64,000 bases of DNA from NCBI RefSeq assembly GCF_001830325.1, contig NZ_MHZG01000002.1, positions 1 to 64,000 of the forward strand. The letters are read 5' to 3'. This DNA comes from Polynucleobacter sp. GWA2_45_21. GTDB taxonomy: Bacteria; Pseudomonadota; Gammaproteobacteria; Burkholderiales; Burkholderiaceae. The notes beneath the pieces are model-generated. The model was not told the origin of the DNA. It was given only the letters and a program-made list of their open reading frames with translations, and did not search any database. Both the position numbers and the translations under genes were made by a program. This document shows positions 31,253 to 40,642 of the stretch, in pieces. How positions within the stretch are numbered: position 1 is the first letter of the stretch; each line of letters begins with the position of its first letter.

Positions 31253-34117
31253 ATGGTCATTCAATCTGAAGCCGCGCTAGAAGAGGCGCTCATCAAGCAA
31301 CTGCAGTCAATGGAGTACACCCGTGTCGAGATTCTCGATGAATCTGCCATGCTGGCTAATCTAAAGCGTCAGCTTGAAATCCATAACGAGAACACTCACC
31401 ACATTCCCAGCCTGCGATTTAGCGATAAGGAATATGAGCAAATCCTCAATAAGCTCAATACCGGCAACGTCTTTGATCGCTCTCAAATTCTTCGAGATAA
31501 GTTTGCCTTAAAGCGTGATAACGGCGATGTTATTTGGATCACTTTTCTAAACCATGTTGACTGGTGTCAAAACGAGTTCCAGGTCACCAATCAAGTATCT
31601 GTAGAGGGTAAGCGCAAGAATCGCTATGACGTCACGATCCTGATTAATGGCTTGCCCTTAGTGCAGATTGAGCTAAAACGTCGCGGGATGGATCTCAAGG
31701 TCGCCTTTGACCAGATCATTCGATATAAGCATGAATCTTATGATGCAGGCTATGGCTTGTTTCAGTATGTCCAGCTCTTTGTCATTAGCAATGGAGTCAA
31801 TACTAAGTATTTCTCTAACAATAAGAGCATTAAAGAGTTCACCTTTAAGCAGACCTTCTTCTGGTCAACTAAAGAAAACAAGCGCATCTCAGACTTACAT
31901 GAATTCAGTGCTGAATTCTTAAAGCCTTGCCATATCGCAAAGATGATTTCTCGCTATATGGTACTGACCGTGGATAAGTTGATGCTGGTCATGCGTCCTT
32001 ATCAATACTATGCAGTTGAAGCCTTGCTAGAGAAAGTTAAAACCAGTAAGTCCAATGCCTACATTTGGCACACCACGGGCTCAGGCAAGACGCTAACCTC
32101 TTTTAAAACCAGTCAAATTGTCTCAGAACTGCCCGAGGTGGATAAGGTCATCTTTGTCGTGGATAGAAAAGACCTGGACTATCAAACCGAGAGGGAGTTC
32201 AACCATTTTGAGGAAGGCTCAGTTGATAGCGCTCCCAATACTTCTGAATTAGTTAAAAAGCTCAATGACCCAAGCTCAAAGATTGTTTTAACCACCATCC
32301 AGAAGCTCAATAACGCTATCACTCGTGATAGGCACTCCATCAAGATGGATGGCCTAAAGGATAAGCGGATCATCTTCATCTTTGATGAGTGCCACCGTAG
32401 TCAATTTGGTGAGAATCATAAAAATATCAAGCAGTTCTTTAATCACTGCCAAATGTTTGGCTTTACCGGAACGCCGATTCTGGAGGAGAACGCCTCCACT
32501 CAGGGTGGTCGCAAACAGACGACTGCCGACCTGTTCGGCACTTGTTTGCATAAATACCTGATTGTCGATGCGATTCGCGATGAGAACGTGTTGCGCTTCT
32601 CGGTGGAGTATGTGGGGCGCTATAAGAAAAAGGAGTCTGGCAGTCACTTGGATATCGATGTGGAATCGATTGATACCAAGGAGCTGATGGAGGCCGATGA
32701 CCGTCTCAGTAAGATCACTGACTACATCATTGAGCATCATCGTCAAAAGACTAAGCATCCCGACTTTACGGCCATGTTCTGCGTGGATAGCGTTAGCTCA
32801 CTTATCAGGTATTACGACTTATTTAAGAAGAAGATTGCTGAGACTGGATCAGATTTAAAAATAGCCACCATCTTTAGCTATCAACAAAATGAAGCCAATC
32901 CAGAGGCCGATGGCACAGGAGCCATTCCCGAAGAGGATGGGGTAGAGCCCGAAAAGACTGCCTATAGCCGTGATAAGTTAGATCAGTACATTAATGACTA
33001 CAACGAGATGTTTGGCACGAAGTTCTCGACTAAAGATAGCCAGGACTATTACAACTACTACAAGGATATTGCCAAGCGCACCAAAGAGGGCAAGATTGAC
33101 ATTCTGTTGGTGGTCAATATGTTCCTAACGGGCTTTGATAGCAAGTTACTTAATACCTTGTATGTAGACAAGAATCTGAAGTATCACGGTTTGATTCAGG
33201 CGTTCTCGCGTACCAACCGCATCCTTAATGAAAAGAAATCTCAAGGCAACATCGTTTGCTTTCGAAATCTCAAGGCAAAGACGGATGAGGCGATTACCTT
33301 GTTCTCTAATAAGGACGCTAAAGAAACAGTTCTGCTAGAGCCCTATGAGAATTATGTTGAAAAATACAACCAGGCAGTTGAGCTCCTTCTCCAGTTAACG
33401 CCATCCGTATCCTCGGTGGATGACCTGCCCGATGAAAAAGCTCAGCTTGAGTTTGTGACCCGTTTTAGAGAGCTACTTAAACTGAAGAACGTGCTCACCA
33501 CCTTTACCGACTATCAAGAGGGCGATCTGGCGCTTTCTGAGCAAAAATTTGAAGATTACAAGTCCAAGTACCTGGATATCTACGACCGCGTCAAGCATGA
33601 GAATGCCAAAGAGAAAGATTCCATTCTGAATGACGTGGACTTTGAAATTGTCCTGATTCATCGTGATCAAATTAATGTTGCGTACATCATCCTGTTGTTA
33701 ACCGAATGGTTAAAAAATGGTGGCAAGGGCAAAAAGGGCGAGGGAATCAAAAAGCAGATTGATGACTACTTGTCTGGCGAGATTCAATTGCGCTCTAAGA
33801 GGGCCCTTATTGAGCAATTTATTGAGGAAAGTCTTAGTGGCCTATCTCCTGATGGAGTTGCGGAAGAGTTTGATGTGTTTTGGGCCAAGAAGAAGAAAGC
33901 AGCCTTTGATGCGTTATGTCAGTCCGAGAAGATTGATGGAAAGAAACTTCAAGCCCTGCTAGAGAGTTATGAATTTACAAATCAAGCCCCAAGGTCTGAG
34001 GAGTTAATTGAGGTGCTGGAGCAGAAGCCGAAAATTTTAGAGCGCAAATCAACCCTTAATAGAGTCGGGGATGCAATTGCCAAGTTTATAGATACCTTTA
34101 TAGAGGGCATGGGATGA
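31253..34117 (+). CDS. hsdR: Type I restriction endonuclease subunit
   Basis: 954 residues. The N-terminal PD-(D/E)XK nuclease has D126 and E140-x-K142 (RYDVTIL ... VQIELKRR). The SF2 translocase has Walker A GSGKT (276-280), DECH (378-381), FGFTGTP, and the C-terminal motif with FSRTNRI. All catalytic motifs are intact, so restriction should be functional. ATG 31253 is one base after the hsdS stop. The operon has no cargo gene inserted between M, S and R. Confidence 0.96.
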   Translation: MVIQSEAALEEALIKQLQSMEYTRVEILDESAMLANLKRQLEIHNENTHHIPSLRFSDKEYEQILNKLNTGNVFDRSQILRDKFALKRDNGDVIWITFLNHVDWCQNEFQVTNQVSVEGKRKNRYDVTILINGLPLVQIELKRRGMDLKVAFDQIIRYKHESYDAGYGLFQYVQLFVISNGVNTKYFSNNKSIKEFTFKQTFFWSTKENKRISDLHEFSAEFLKPCHIAKMISRYMVLTVDKLMLVMRPYQYYAVEALLEKVKTSKSNAYIWHTTGSGKTLTSFKTSQIVSELPEVDKVIFVVDRKDLDYQTEREFNHFEEGSVDSAPNTSELVKKLNDPSSKIVLTTIQKLNNAITRDRHSIKMDGLKDKRIIFIFDECHRSQFGENHKNIKQFFNHCQMFGFTGTPILEENASTQGGRKQTTADLFGTCLHKYLIVDAIRDENVLRFSVEYVGRYKKKESGSHLDIDVESIDTKELMEADDRLSKITDYIIEHHRQKTKHPDFTAMFCVDSVSSLIRYYDLFKKKIAETGSDLKIATIFSYQQNEANPEADGTGAIPEEDGVEPEKTAYSRDKLDQYINDYNEMFGTKFSTKDSQDYYNYYKDIAKRTKEGKIDILLVVNMFLTGFDSKLLNTLYVDKNLKYHGLIQAFSRTNRILNEKKSQGNIVCFRNLKAKTDEAITLFSNKDAKETVLLEPYENYVEKYNQAVELLLQLTPSVSSVDDLPDEKAQLEFVTRFRELLKLKNVLTTFTDYQEGDLALSEQKFEDYKSKYLDIYDRVKHENAKEKDSILNDVDFEIVLIHRDQINVAYIILLLTEWLKNGGKGKKGEGIKKQIDDYLSGEIQLRSKRALIEQFIEESLSGLSPDGVAEEFDVFWAKKKKAAFDALCQSEKIDGKKLQALLESYEFTNQAPRSEELIEVLEQKPKILERKSTLNRVGDAIAKFIDTFIEGMG

Positions 34118-34313
34118 TCAAGCTGGACACCCCAAGGGCTCTGCAAAGTACATGACTGCCAGCCACTAAGATTATTTAGTGGTAAATTGGCAAAGCAAGA
34201 TCTGATAAAAATTATCAAAGTAATTGGTGCGGCTTTGTTGTAAATAGAATGCTTTTAAATAGCCCCGGAGGCATACAAATTAGTCGAGATACCTTGTTTA
34301 GATTAATGGCCAA

Positions 34314-35600
34314 TTAACCATTCAGTCGCGTTTCAATTTGCTCCGCCAAATTCTCAATCTTAGCAACGACGGCAGTTCCGTATTTATTAACTTTCTCTTT
34401 GACAATCGGCGCCATGTACGAATCAGTACGAAATATATCGACATAAGGGGCGTACATCGCGTGAAGACTATCCGCCCAATCACTTTTCTTTGGCTGCCGA
34501 GTAGATTGACCGATTGAATTCCAAGTTGAGGAATGGAGCACCCTAATACAGGTTGCAAACCCCGGAGCCAGTCTATCCACATCTGCCGATGTATGACCTT
34601 GTAGAGAAATGTTGGATGGCTGGGATGCAAGCCGCTTTGCAAGGGCAACGACCAATTCATCCTGCTGGTTTAACCACCATAACGTATCTATAGCAGGAAA
34701 CAGCGGGGATATATTTAACTCAGATCCGGACTCCCTTAATTTTTCAACCTCTCCTTTAAGGATTGAAATATTTTTGGAGGTTTGCTGAATCACTTCAAGC
34801 ATGCTGTCAGAGGAGCCTCGAACCCAGTCAGTGAAGGGCGATAATTTGTCGGAATGATTGTAAAACCATCGAATCATCCAACTCGGATCACGCAAGCTAG
34901 CTAGAAATGCTTCTTGAGCTTGGGCGCGAGTAGCTTTCCCTGTCACGTACTTCCCGAGAACTAGAGCATCTTGTTCTCGCATCGGATACTGCTGAAGAAT
35001 TTCGGCCAAGGCAATTTCCTGCTTTGCGAGTATCTCGTTCATGGCATTCGTCGGCTGCCCATTCTTGAAAAACTGTTTTTTGAGTTTTCTTCTTGTCTCT
35101 CGATTAAGGCCATGCTGCTTTGCGGCCACATCAAGCTCTCGAATACCTTCGAGCCAAGACGCTGGTGAAATGACACCCGTCATTTCTGGAAACCAATCGC
35201 CGGAATAAGAGTAAACGACCAGCGAGGCAGTTTCTGGTACGCGAAGACTTAAATTTTGCAGCTCCATCTGAAGGATGCGGTCAAAAGAGATCAGAGCCTG
35301 TGTCTTACATAACCTAACCAATAACTCAGATCTTCTTACCGAGGCGTCAATACCCTGATTCTCTAATGGCGCCATTTCGCTCAGAAGAGTCCCGGAATAC
35401 CAAAATTCGACAGCACCCGAATCAGCCCATCTAATTAGCCGCTCCCTCAATTCGTCCAATTGCGGGGTGCAGCATTTTTCATCAGAAAGTATTGAATAAT
35501 CGGCGCTGTCGAGAAATACCCGAATGGGTCGCCGCTCCTCATCATCAAATTTGAGGCTTGGTAAAGCATTGGTTAAATCTTGTGGGGGTATGTTCAACAT
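34314..35600 (-). CDS. PIN-like domain protein (uncharacterised)
   Basis: 428 residues, no named family assigned. The N-terminal part reads RVFLDSADYSIL (D31) and later WYSGTLLSEM (E75), the order and spacing of the first acidic residues of PIN-fold nucleases. The middle and C-terminus are helical, with a coiled-coil-like stretch near SSDSMLEVIQQTSKNISILKGEVEKLRES. It follows the 179-residue gene after 25 bp, so the two probably form an operon. A toxin or effector nuclease role is inference. Confidence 0.65.
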   Translation of the reverse strand: MLNIPPQDLTNALPSLKFDDEERRPIRVFLDSADYSILSDEKCCTPQLDELRERLIRWADSGAVEFWYSGTLLSEMAPLENQGIDASVRRSELLVRLCKTQALISFDRILQMELQNLSLRVPETASLVVYSYSGDWFPEMTGVISPASWLEGIRELDVAAKQHGLNRETRRKLKKQFFKNGQPTNAMNEILAKQEIALAEILQQYPMREQDALVLGKYVTGKATRAQAQEAFLASLRDPSWMIRWFYNHSDKLSPFTDWVRGSSDSMLEVIQQTSKNISILKGEVEKLRESGSELNISPLFPAIDTLWWLNQQDELVVALAKRLASQPSNISLQGHTSADVDRLAPGFATCIRVLHSSTWNSIGQSTRQPKKSDWADSLHAMYAPYVDIFRTDSYMAPIVKEKVNKYGTAVVAKIENLAEQIETRLNG

Positions 35601-35625
35601 GTTAGCAGTTGAGTCATCCTAGTCA

Positions 35626-36165
35626 CTAGGAGCTCGTGACAAAGTAGTCTTGCTTTTTCTCATCCCATTGCAATTTTATGCCTTTAATAGCAGAAGAATC
35701 ATTACCAAACATATAAAATAACTCCAAAAGGTCTTCGATCTGCATTTGGTAGGCCCACTTATGACGCTGGTAATCTGAAAATACAAGCATCGAAACAAAT
35801 GCACGCCCTTCCGACAAAGTCTGCATCCAGTAGTAGTGGATGAGTTGATTGCAAATTTCAAGCGCCGAGAGGGTTATAGGTTCGGGATGCTCCATATTAA
35901 ACCGCTCATGAAGGCAACCTGAACCCATGACTGTAAACGGGTGGTCGCTGATTTTCTTGTAACGCAAGACCGACATGCTACTGCTGCGTACTTGATCGTT
36001 GACCTTGGGACGCTCCAGAAGTGAGCGAACCTGAAAGGCAACAAGCATCAACTTTCGTTCGAAAAGGACTTGCTGCTTCTCCGACCACCTCCGATACACC
36101 CGGTGGTTCTTCAGCCAAGCGAGGTCGCTTCTCAACTCGGTGCGCCAGTAGTGGGACTCAATCAT
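35626..36165 (-). CDS. Hypothetical partner of the PIN-like gene
   Basis: 179 residues, soluble, rich in Trp, Tyr and Arg, no family recognised. Predicted to be mostly helical (SDLAWLKNHRVYRRWSEKQQVLFERKLMLVAFQVRSLLE). It precedes the PIN-like gene by 25 bp in the same direction. By position it could be an antitoxin, a sensor or an adaptor; nothing in the sequence decides between these. Confidence 0.6.
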   Translation of the reverse strand: MIESHYWRTELRSDLAWLKNHRVYRRWSEKQQVLFERKLMLVAFQVRSLLERPKVNDQVRSSSMSVLRYKKISDHPFTVMGSGCLHERFNMEHPEPITLSALEICNQLIHYYWMQTLSEGRAFVSMLVFSDYQRHKWAYQMQIEDLLELFYMFGNDSSAIKGIKLQWDEKKQDYFVTSS

Positions 36166-36548
36166 CTTTCAACGATTAACAGCGTTTATACGGGCGCAAA
36201 GGTTCATATAACAATTGATATTGGTGACGCTGGATTTTTTGCCTTAACCCCATGATTGTCAGTCTCTTGGAATATTGCTTGTCAGTATAGCAACTTCAAT
36301 ATACCGAAGAACTGCCGCAGGGCATTGCGTGCTTTTGAATAAGTATCCAAGTGTCCGCCTATAGACGATTGTATGCGTTGAGAATTACCGTAAAAAACGG
36401 CCGCATGTTTTACGTGGTCACGAGGGTCCAGCACTTCAGACAAGTGTTCAAAAGGGGGCTAATGGTAAGTTAAGAGTGCGGCGTATTTCTAGCAAAATGG
36501 ATCAGGTTCGCTATGATGCTAATTGGTTGGCAAAAGTAATAGAGTCGA
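36166..36548. other. Intergenic stretch with a short open frame
   Basis: 383 bp between divergent genes. No RNA or repeat is evident. A 27-codon frame starts at 36497 (MDQVRYDANWLAKVIESND...) and ends at 36580 inside the HNH gene in another frame; it might be the displaced N-terminus of that gene. Confidence 0.4.
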
Positions 36549-37016
36549 ATGATACGGCGCTGGAATTTTTGGGGTCGTAAAATTGCAACTGAAATTGAAA
36601 ACTTGATTTTTGAAATTGAGGGGCGTCAGGGGACTCCAGTGTCGTCCGATGAAATGCTAATGTTAGAAAAAATGGGTAACTTAGGCTTGCCCATTCCTGG
36701 CGGTGTATCTACTCCACCATCAGTGATGTTGATGATTACTCAATATAGGAGAAGCGTAGAGGTTAAAGCGTGGGTTTTAAAGCAGGCTGCTGGCATATGT
36801 GAATGTTGTCTAAATGCCGCTCCATTTAGTAGGGCGGATGGATTTGCCTATCTTGAGGTGCACCATGTTAGAAAGTTAACTGATGGCGGGTCTGATACCG
36901 TTTCAAATACCGTGGCGGTATGCCCAAACTGCCATCGAGAGCTCCATTATGGGCTGGATTCAGCGAATTTAATTGAAAGGCTTTATCAAAGACTTTCCCG
37001 TTTAAAGCTAGAGTAA
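36549..37016 (+). CDS. HNH endonuclease
   Basis: 155 residues. The C-terminal zinc HNH module has C84/C87 (ICECC), the HH pair at 105-106 (EVHHVRKL), N120 (DTVSNTVAVC) and C125/C128 followed by H129 (CPNCHREL), as in McrA-type nucleases that often cut modified DNA. The N-terminal 65 residues are short compared with relatives that carry a modified-base-binding domain. The start ATG 36549 has no good RBS. The real N-terminus could be in the overlapping frame from 36497 if a one-base shift occurs in the T5G4 run near 36566-36574. Confidence 0.8.
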   Translation: MIRRWNFWGRKIATEIENLIFEIEGRQGTPVSSDEMLMLEKMGNLGLPIPGGVSTPPSVMLMITQYRRSVEVKAWVLKQAAGICECCLNAAPFSRADGFAYLEVHHVRKLTDGGSDTVSNTVAVCPNCHRELHYGLDSANLIERLYQRLSRLKLE

Positions 37017-37066
37017 GTTCCAATCCACTTTTTTGTTCTGGAATCTGACGGCTAATCAATGAGTTG

Positions 37067-37537
37067 CTAGAGCGGTAGACTTCCTCGATATGCTTGATAG
37101 ACCAAAGGTTCTGAGTTTATGCAAGCCTCAAGTACGGTAATGCAATGATCTAGTAATAGCCTAGATCTTTCTGGATCAAACCAATGACCATTGAATTTAC
37201 CCCCATGAAATAGGTTATTGCGTATTCGACGAATGTAAACCAAAAGATTTTCCGCTTTGGAATTGTGTGCGGGGGTTGAGACTTCCCATTGAATAATTCC
37301 ATCTTTGATTATTTGCTTCTTCGGCGGCGAGTTAAGCAAAAAGTTAATTGCAGTGGATAGTTTGGGGTCTTCTGTATTAGCAATTAGTTCTTCAATAGCA
37401 ATGGCGAATTTTGACCAATCTGCTTGCGCTGGTCCATCACCCTTATTGTATCCAGCTGCTTTTAATGCATATTCTGCGCGAGCGAATGTACAAAATAATT
37501 CTCCAGCTAGTCGATTAATATGCGAGGAAGGAGGCAT
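37067..37537 (-). CDS. HEPN-like protein
   Basis: 156 residues, helical. Near the C-terminus it has IRRIRNNLFHGGKFNG, with R106-x4-H111, the catalytic motif of HEPN ribonucleases. Many small HEPN toxins read RNxxxH here. It is the last gene of a three-gene run, 24 bp after the GHKL-ATPase gene, whose own C-terminus also has a HEPN-type motif. Candidate RNA-cutting effector or antitoxin-like partner of the system. RNase activity is inferred from the motif only. Confidence 0.7.
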   Translation of the reverse strand: MPPSSHINRLAGELFCTFARAEYALKAAGYNKGDGPAQADWSKFAIAIEELIANTEDPKLSTAINFLLNSPPKKQIIKDGIIQWEVSTPAHNSKAENLLVYIRRIRNNLFHGGKFNGHWFDPERSRLLLDHCITVLEACINSEPLVYQAYRGSLPL

Positions 37538-37561
37538 CTTTGAATTTAATGTGGTTTACGT

Positions 37562-39238
37562 CTAAGGGTTTGTTGAATTTTGTGTGCCGTCTGAAGCTTC
37601 GATAGCATCTTCCAACCTTCTAAACAAGTGAGAAAGAATGCTTAATGCATCCAAGCAATCTTTTTCGTTAAATAGGTTTGAATCTCTTAGGTCTACGATT
37701 TCCTCGTGGGAAATTGGGTTGCGGGCGCCCATAATAATTCCCATGGATAAAAATTTTTGACCCTCCTCAATTGCAGTTATTGTTGCGTCGCTGAAATTTG
37801 ATCCATTTGGTTTTCGATATTTTTTTGTAACGCTGAGAGGTTTATTTTCTCCAAACGCATTACCCATAAATGTAGAGTCGTTGGGTTGGGTAGATTGAGA
37901 GTTTGCGCGGGTAATAGTAATATATCTCTTAACGGCCTCTATGAATGCCCTGTAGTAATCTTGATTTTTATAATCATCTTTAGATGCATCTTGAACGTCA
38001 GTATGTAAGTGTCGCCAGTGGTACTGCGGATATTCTGGCACTAATTTGTGCACCATTCTAATGATGTTTGCTTGAGATTCGGTGGGCGCTTCCGATTCTG
38101 TAATCATGCTATCTACAATAACTTGTACATCCGATTTAATTTGGTCTGGGAGCGTGCTGTACCATTTTTCCGTGTTGATGTTTGTAGTGGTTTCAACAGT
38201 TTTTCTATTGGCCTCATTTCTTTTTATTCTCCACTCTGCAATTACTTTTCTAACTGCTGCAGATAAAAAACTATGTAACCTGGACGCAACAGGAAGGTCC
38301 CAATTCAAAGATTGCCTATTTGTTGAAATGGCATCTTCATCAAGGTTATCAATGAAATCAATATTGAGCCACCCGGTAAGGTAGGAAAATACGTGGCTAG
38401 ACTCAGGGATGCCAAAAAATTCAGCCGCATTAACAAGGCGGCCATTGGCAAACAGAGTAATGCCCCTTAGGCCGGGTCTGAGGGGTTTTTCGGTAGAAAT
38501 TATTTCACCTGCTATTTCGGTTTTATATGCATACTCAGGATCTACTATGTCGGAGAAACTGGGGAAATCCCACGTAAATTGCGCATCAATGTTTTTGAAT
38601 CTTAGTGTGTTGCTAATTTCTATTGGTTCGTCATCATTGTGACTAATAAAGCACCTAAATTCGCTACTAAAGAAATTAAATAACTTGGATAGGCTAATGG
38701 CTAGATTTTCTTTTTCAAAAGCACTTTCTCTTCTGAGCTTTTTTAAGGCAATAGTGGTGCCCTTTTCCGCTTTATTTGATTGCTGCCTCTCAAAATGAGG
38801 GCTGTATTCTGCGTTATGTGTATTCTTTAACTCATCCCAGTCCAATGTGAATTTAATTTTATCCCCTGAATTTTCTTTGGTAGTTGAGACTTCAATTAAG
38901 TCTCCGATGCCAAATAAAGCTAATTTACCAAGCCCTTTTTTTCCAGTAGCTTTTCGCCCTTTAGAGGTTAAATTTTCATTGTCTTTTCGACGATTTCTGC
39001 CAATTCGTAAAAATTTTTGATTAATTTCATCAAAATCCATTCCCATGCCATCGTCGATAACCTCGATACTTTTTTCTAGATCGTCATCATGGAGTTTGAT
39101 CTGAACCGTGCTGGCGTCTGCATCGTAGGCATTGGCGATTAATTCTGCAATCGCATTAGGTATTTGCGAATACATTTTTATCCCCAAATGTTCAATGGTA
39201 TTGGGGTCAAAGCTCATCCTGAGGGTGGAGTCACTCAT
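37562..39238 (-). CDS. GHKL ATPase with C-terminal HEPN/Ymh-like domain
   Basis: 558 residues. The N-terminal GHKL (MutL/Hsp90-type) ATPase has AELIANAYDA with E32 and N36, IDDGMGM (62-67) and GKKGLGKLALFG (99-110), and an MutL/MORC-like transducer follows. The C-terminal 90 residues read SDATITAIEEGQKFLSMGIIMGARNPISHEE, including R506-NPIS-H511, which resembles the TIGR02391/Ymh HEPN type. MutL/MORC-like ATPases next to C5 methylases are known in restriction-modification operons (Iyer, Abhiman and Aravind), usually with a nuclease or helicase. None is present here. Starts 8 bp after the methyltransferase. Confidence 0.8.
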   Translation of the reverse strand: MSDSTLRMSFDPNTIEHLGIKMYSQIPNAIAELIANAYDADASTVQIKLHDDDLEKSIEVIDDGMGMDFDEINQKFLRIGRNRRKDNENLTSKGRKATGKKGLGKLALFGIGDLIEVSTTKENSGDKIKFTLDWDELKNTHNAEYSPHFERQQSNKAEKGTTIALKKLRRESAFEKENLAISLSKLFNFFSSEFRCFISHNDDEPIEISNTLRFKNIDAQFTWDFPSFSDIVDPEYAYKTEIAGEIISTEKPLRPGLRGITLFANGRLVNAAEFFGIPESSHVFSYLTGWLNIDFIDNLDEDAISTNRQSLNWDLPVASRLHSFLSAAVRKVIAEWRIKRNEANRKTVETTTNINTEKWYSTLPDQIKSDVQVIVDSMITESEAPTESQANIIRMVHKLVPEYPQYHWRHLHTDVQDASKDDYKNQDYYRAFIEAVKRYITITRANSQSTQPNDSTFMGNAFGENKPLSVTKKYRKPNGSNFSDATITAIEEGQKFLSMGIIMGARNPISHEEIVDLRDSNLFNEKDCLDALSILSHLFRRLEDAIEASDGTQNSTNP

Positions 39239-39246
39239 TTGGTCTC

Positions 39247-40299
39247 TTATTGGGAATGAAGTTGATAACTTTTGATATGGGATGCGATATTTTTTGATTG
39301 GAAATAGCTAAATTTGGGGGGAAGTGCATTTCCTATAAGCAGGGCAAGGGAGTGCTTGGGTATATCTATAGGAAATTTATAAGTTTTTGGAAAGGATTGG
39401 AGAAGTGCAGCTTCTCTAGGAGTAATGACTCTATTTTGTTCTGGATGGAGAAACCTTCCCTTCGATGGATTAAGGCAGCCCCCCGTTATTGTCGTTGAAT
39501 AATCATCCCAGCGCAGTCGTCCATATACATCGTTAAATCCAACACCATCTTTTTTGTGACAATTTAAGACGTACTCCTTGGGCAAGTCCTTCCAGCTCCC
39601 GCCATTTTTGGGGGTTAACTTTATTCTTCTAGTAACGCCTTCGGTATGTTTTGCTACTATTTTTTGCAATGGGTCCGTCGCCAGTTCTGGCGGTAAGAGG
39701 CTAAAAATTGCATCACGGACAGTTATTTTTTTGGTTTCTGGTGTTGGCATAGCGATTGCGCCAAGTAATGAACCTAACATAACAAGCCTACGTCGTCTTT
39801 GTGGTACGCCATATTCTTTTACATCTAGAATTTCTATTTCTATGTGATAGCCAAGAAGTTTTAGCTTTTTAACAATCTCCTTGAAGAGATAGTAGTCTTT
39901 TAAAGCCGGGACATTTTCCATCATGATGGTGATGGGTTTTAATATCTCCACCATTCGAAAGTATTCTAAAACTAGATTATTTCTGTCATCCTTAACGTTT
40001 TGTTTTTTATTTAATCTTCTTACTGAAGAAAAGCCTTGGCAGGGAGGGCAACCAGCAAGCAAATGCAGTGGCTCATTTCCCAAAAGTTTTTTTATTTCTT
40101 TGGCGCCTATATCTCGAATATCTTTTTGAATTACATGGGTGTTTGGGTGATTAAGCTTATATGCTCTTGCTGCGATTGGTTCAAGTTCAATCGCAACTTT
40201 AGTTTGAAAGCCTGCATCATGCATTCCCTGAGAAAGCCCTCCGCATCCCGAAAATAAGTCGATTGCGTTTAGTTTTATTGCGGTGCTGCGTTTTGCCAT
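39247..40299 (-). CDS. DNA (cytosine-5) methyltransferase
   Basis: 350 residues with the canonical motif order: I DLFSGCGG (14-21), IV GCPPCQGFSS with catalytic C87, VI MENVP (about 127-131), VIII YGVPQRRRR, and IX/X at the C-terminus (LQSFP, LIGNALPP). The target-recognition region is short. First gene of the operon with the GHKL ATPase and HEPN-like genes, ATG 40299. The coding sequence is AT-rich compared with core genes. Confidence 0.95.
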   Translation of the reverse strand: MAKRSTAIKLNAIDLFSGCGGLSQGMHDAGFQTKVAIELEPIAARAYKLNHPNTHVIQKDIRDIGAKEIKKLLGNEPLHLLAGCPPCQGFSSVRRLNKKQNVKDDRNNLVLEYFRMVEILKPITIMMENVPALKDYYLFKEIVKKLKLLGYHIEIEILDVKEYGVPQRRRRLVMLGSLLGAIAMPTPETKKITVRDAIFSLLPPELATDPLQKIVAKHTEGVTRRIKLTPKNGGSWKDLPKEYVLNCHKKDGVGFNDVYGRLRWDDYSTTITGGCLNPSKGRFLHPEQNRVITPREAALLQSFPKTYKFPIDIPKHSLALLIGNALPPKFSYFQSKNIASHIKSYQLHSQ

Positions 40300-40642
40300 T
40301 CAAAATTTCTCCTTGCTACCGAGGAGTTTATATCCTCTTAGTGGGAAATTGCCTTAAATTATTAATAATATTTCAAAAATATATTCGAACAGCATCAGAA
40401 GTTCTTGTATTCCTAGATTAGACTAATTTGAGGTTTAAGTTTTAAGGGGCTTCCGATGCTCTGAAATTTAGCTTTACTATTTTACTAATAATCATAAATA
40501 TGACATTCTTCAACATTGAGGGGTAATTTATTGAAACTAAAAAATAGATTTAATCTTATATTTATAATAAGTATTATGGAAGGTTGGCTTTGAATTCCGT
40601 GATGCATTAAATAATTGTTATGTTGAGGTAATTTAAACTACC
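40300..40642. other. AT-rich divergent intergenic region
   Basis: 343 bp between the C5 methyltransferase gene and the divergent NlpC/P60-like gene. Very AT-rich; a TATAAT at 40563-40568 could be the -10 for the rightward unit. I see no RNA gene, coding frame or clear palindrome. Confidence 0.4.

Noticed and set aside
36549..37016. HNH gene as a group I intron or homing endonuclease
   Set aside because: The zinc-type HNH with CxxC pairs fits McrA-like nucleases, and there is no intron structure or interrupted host gene around it.
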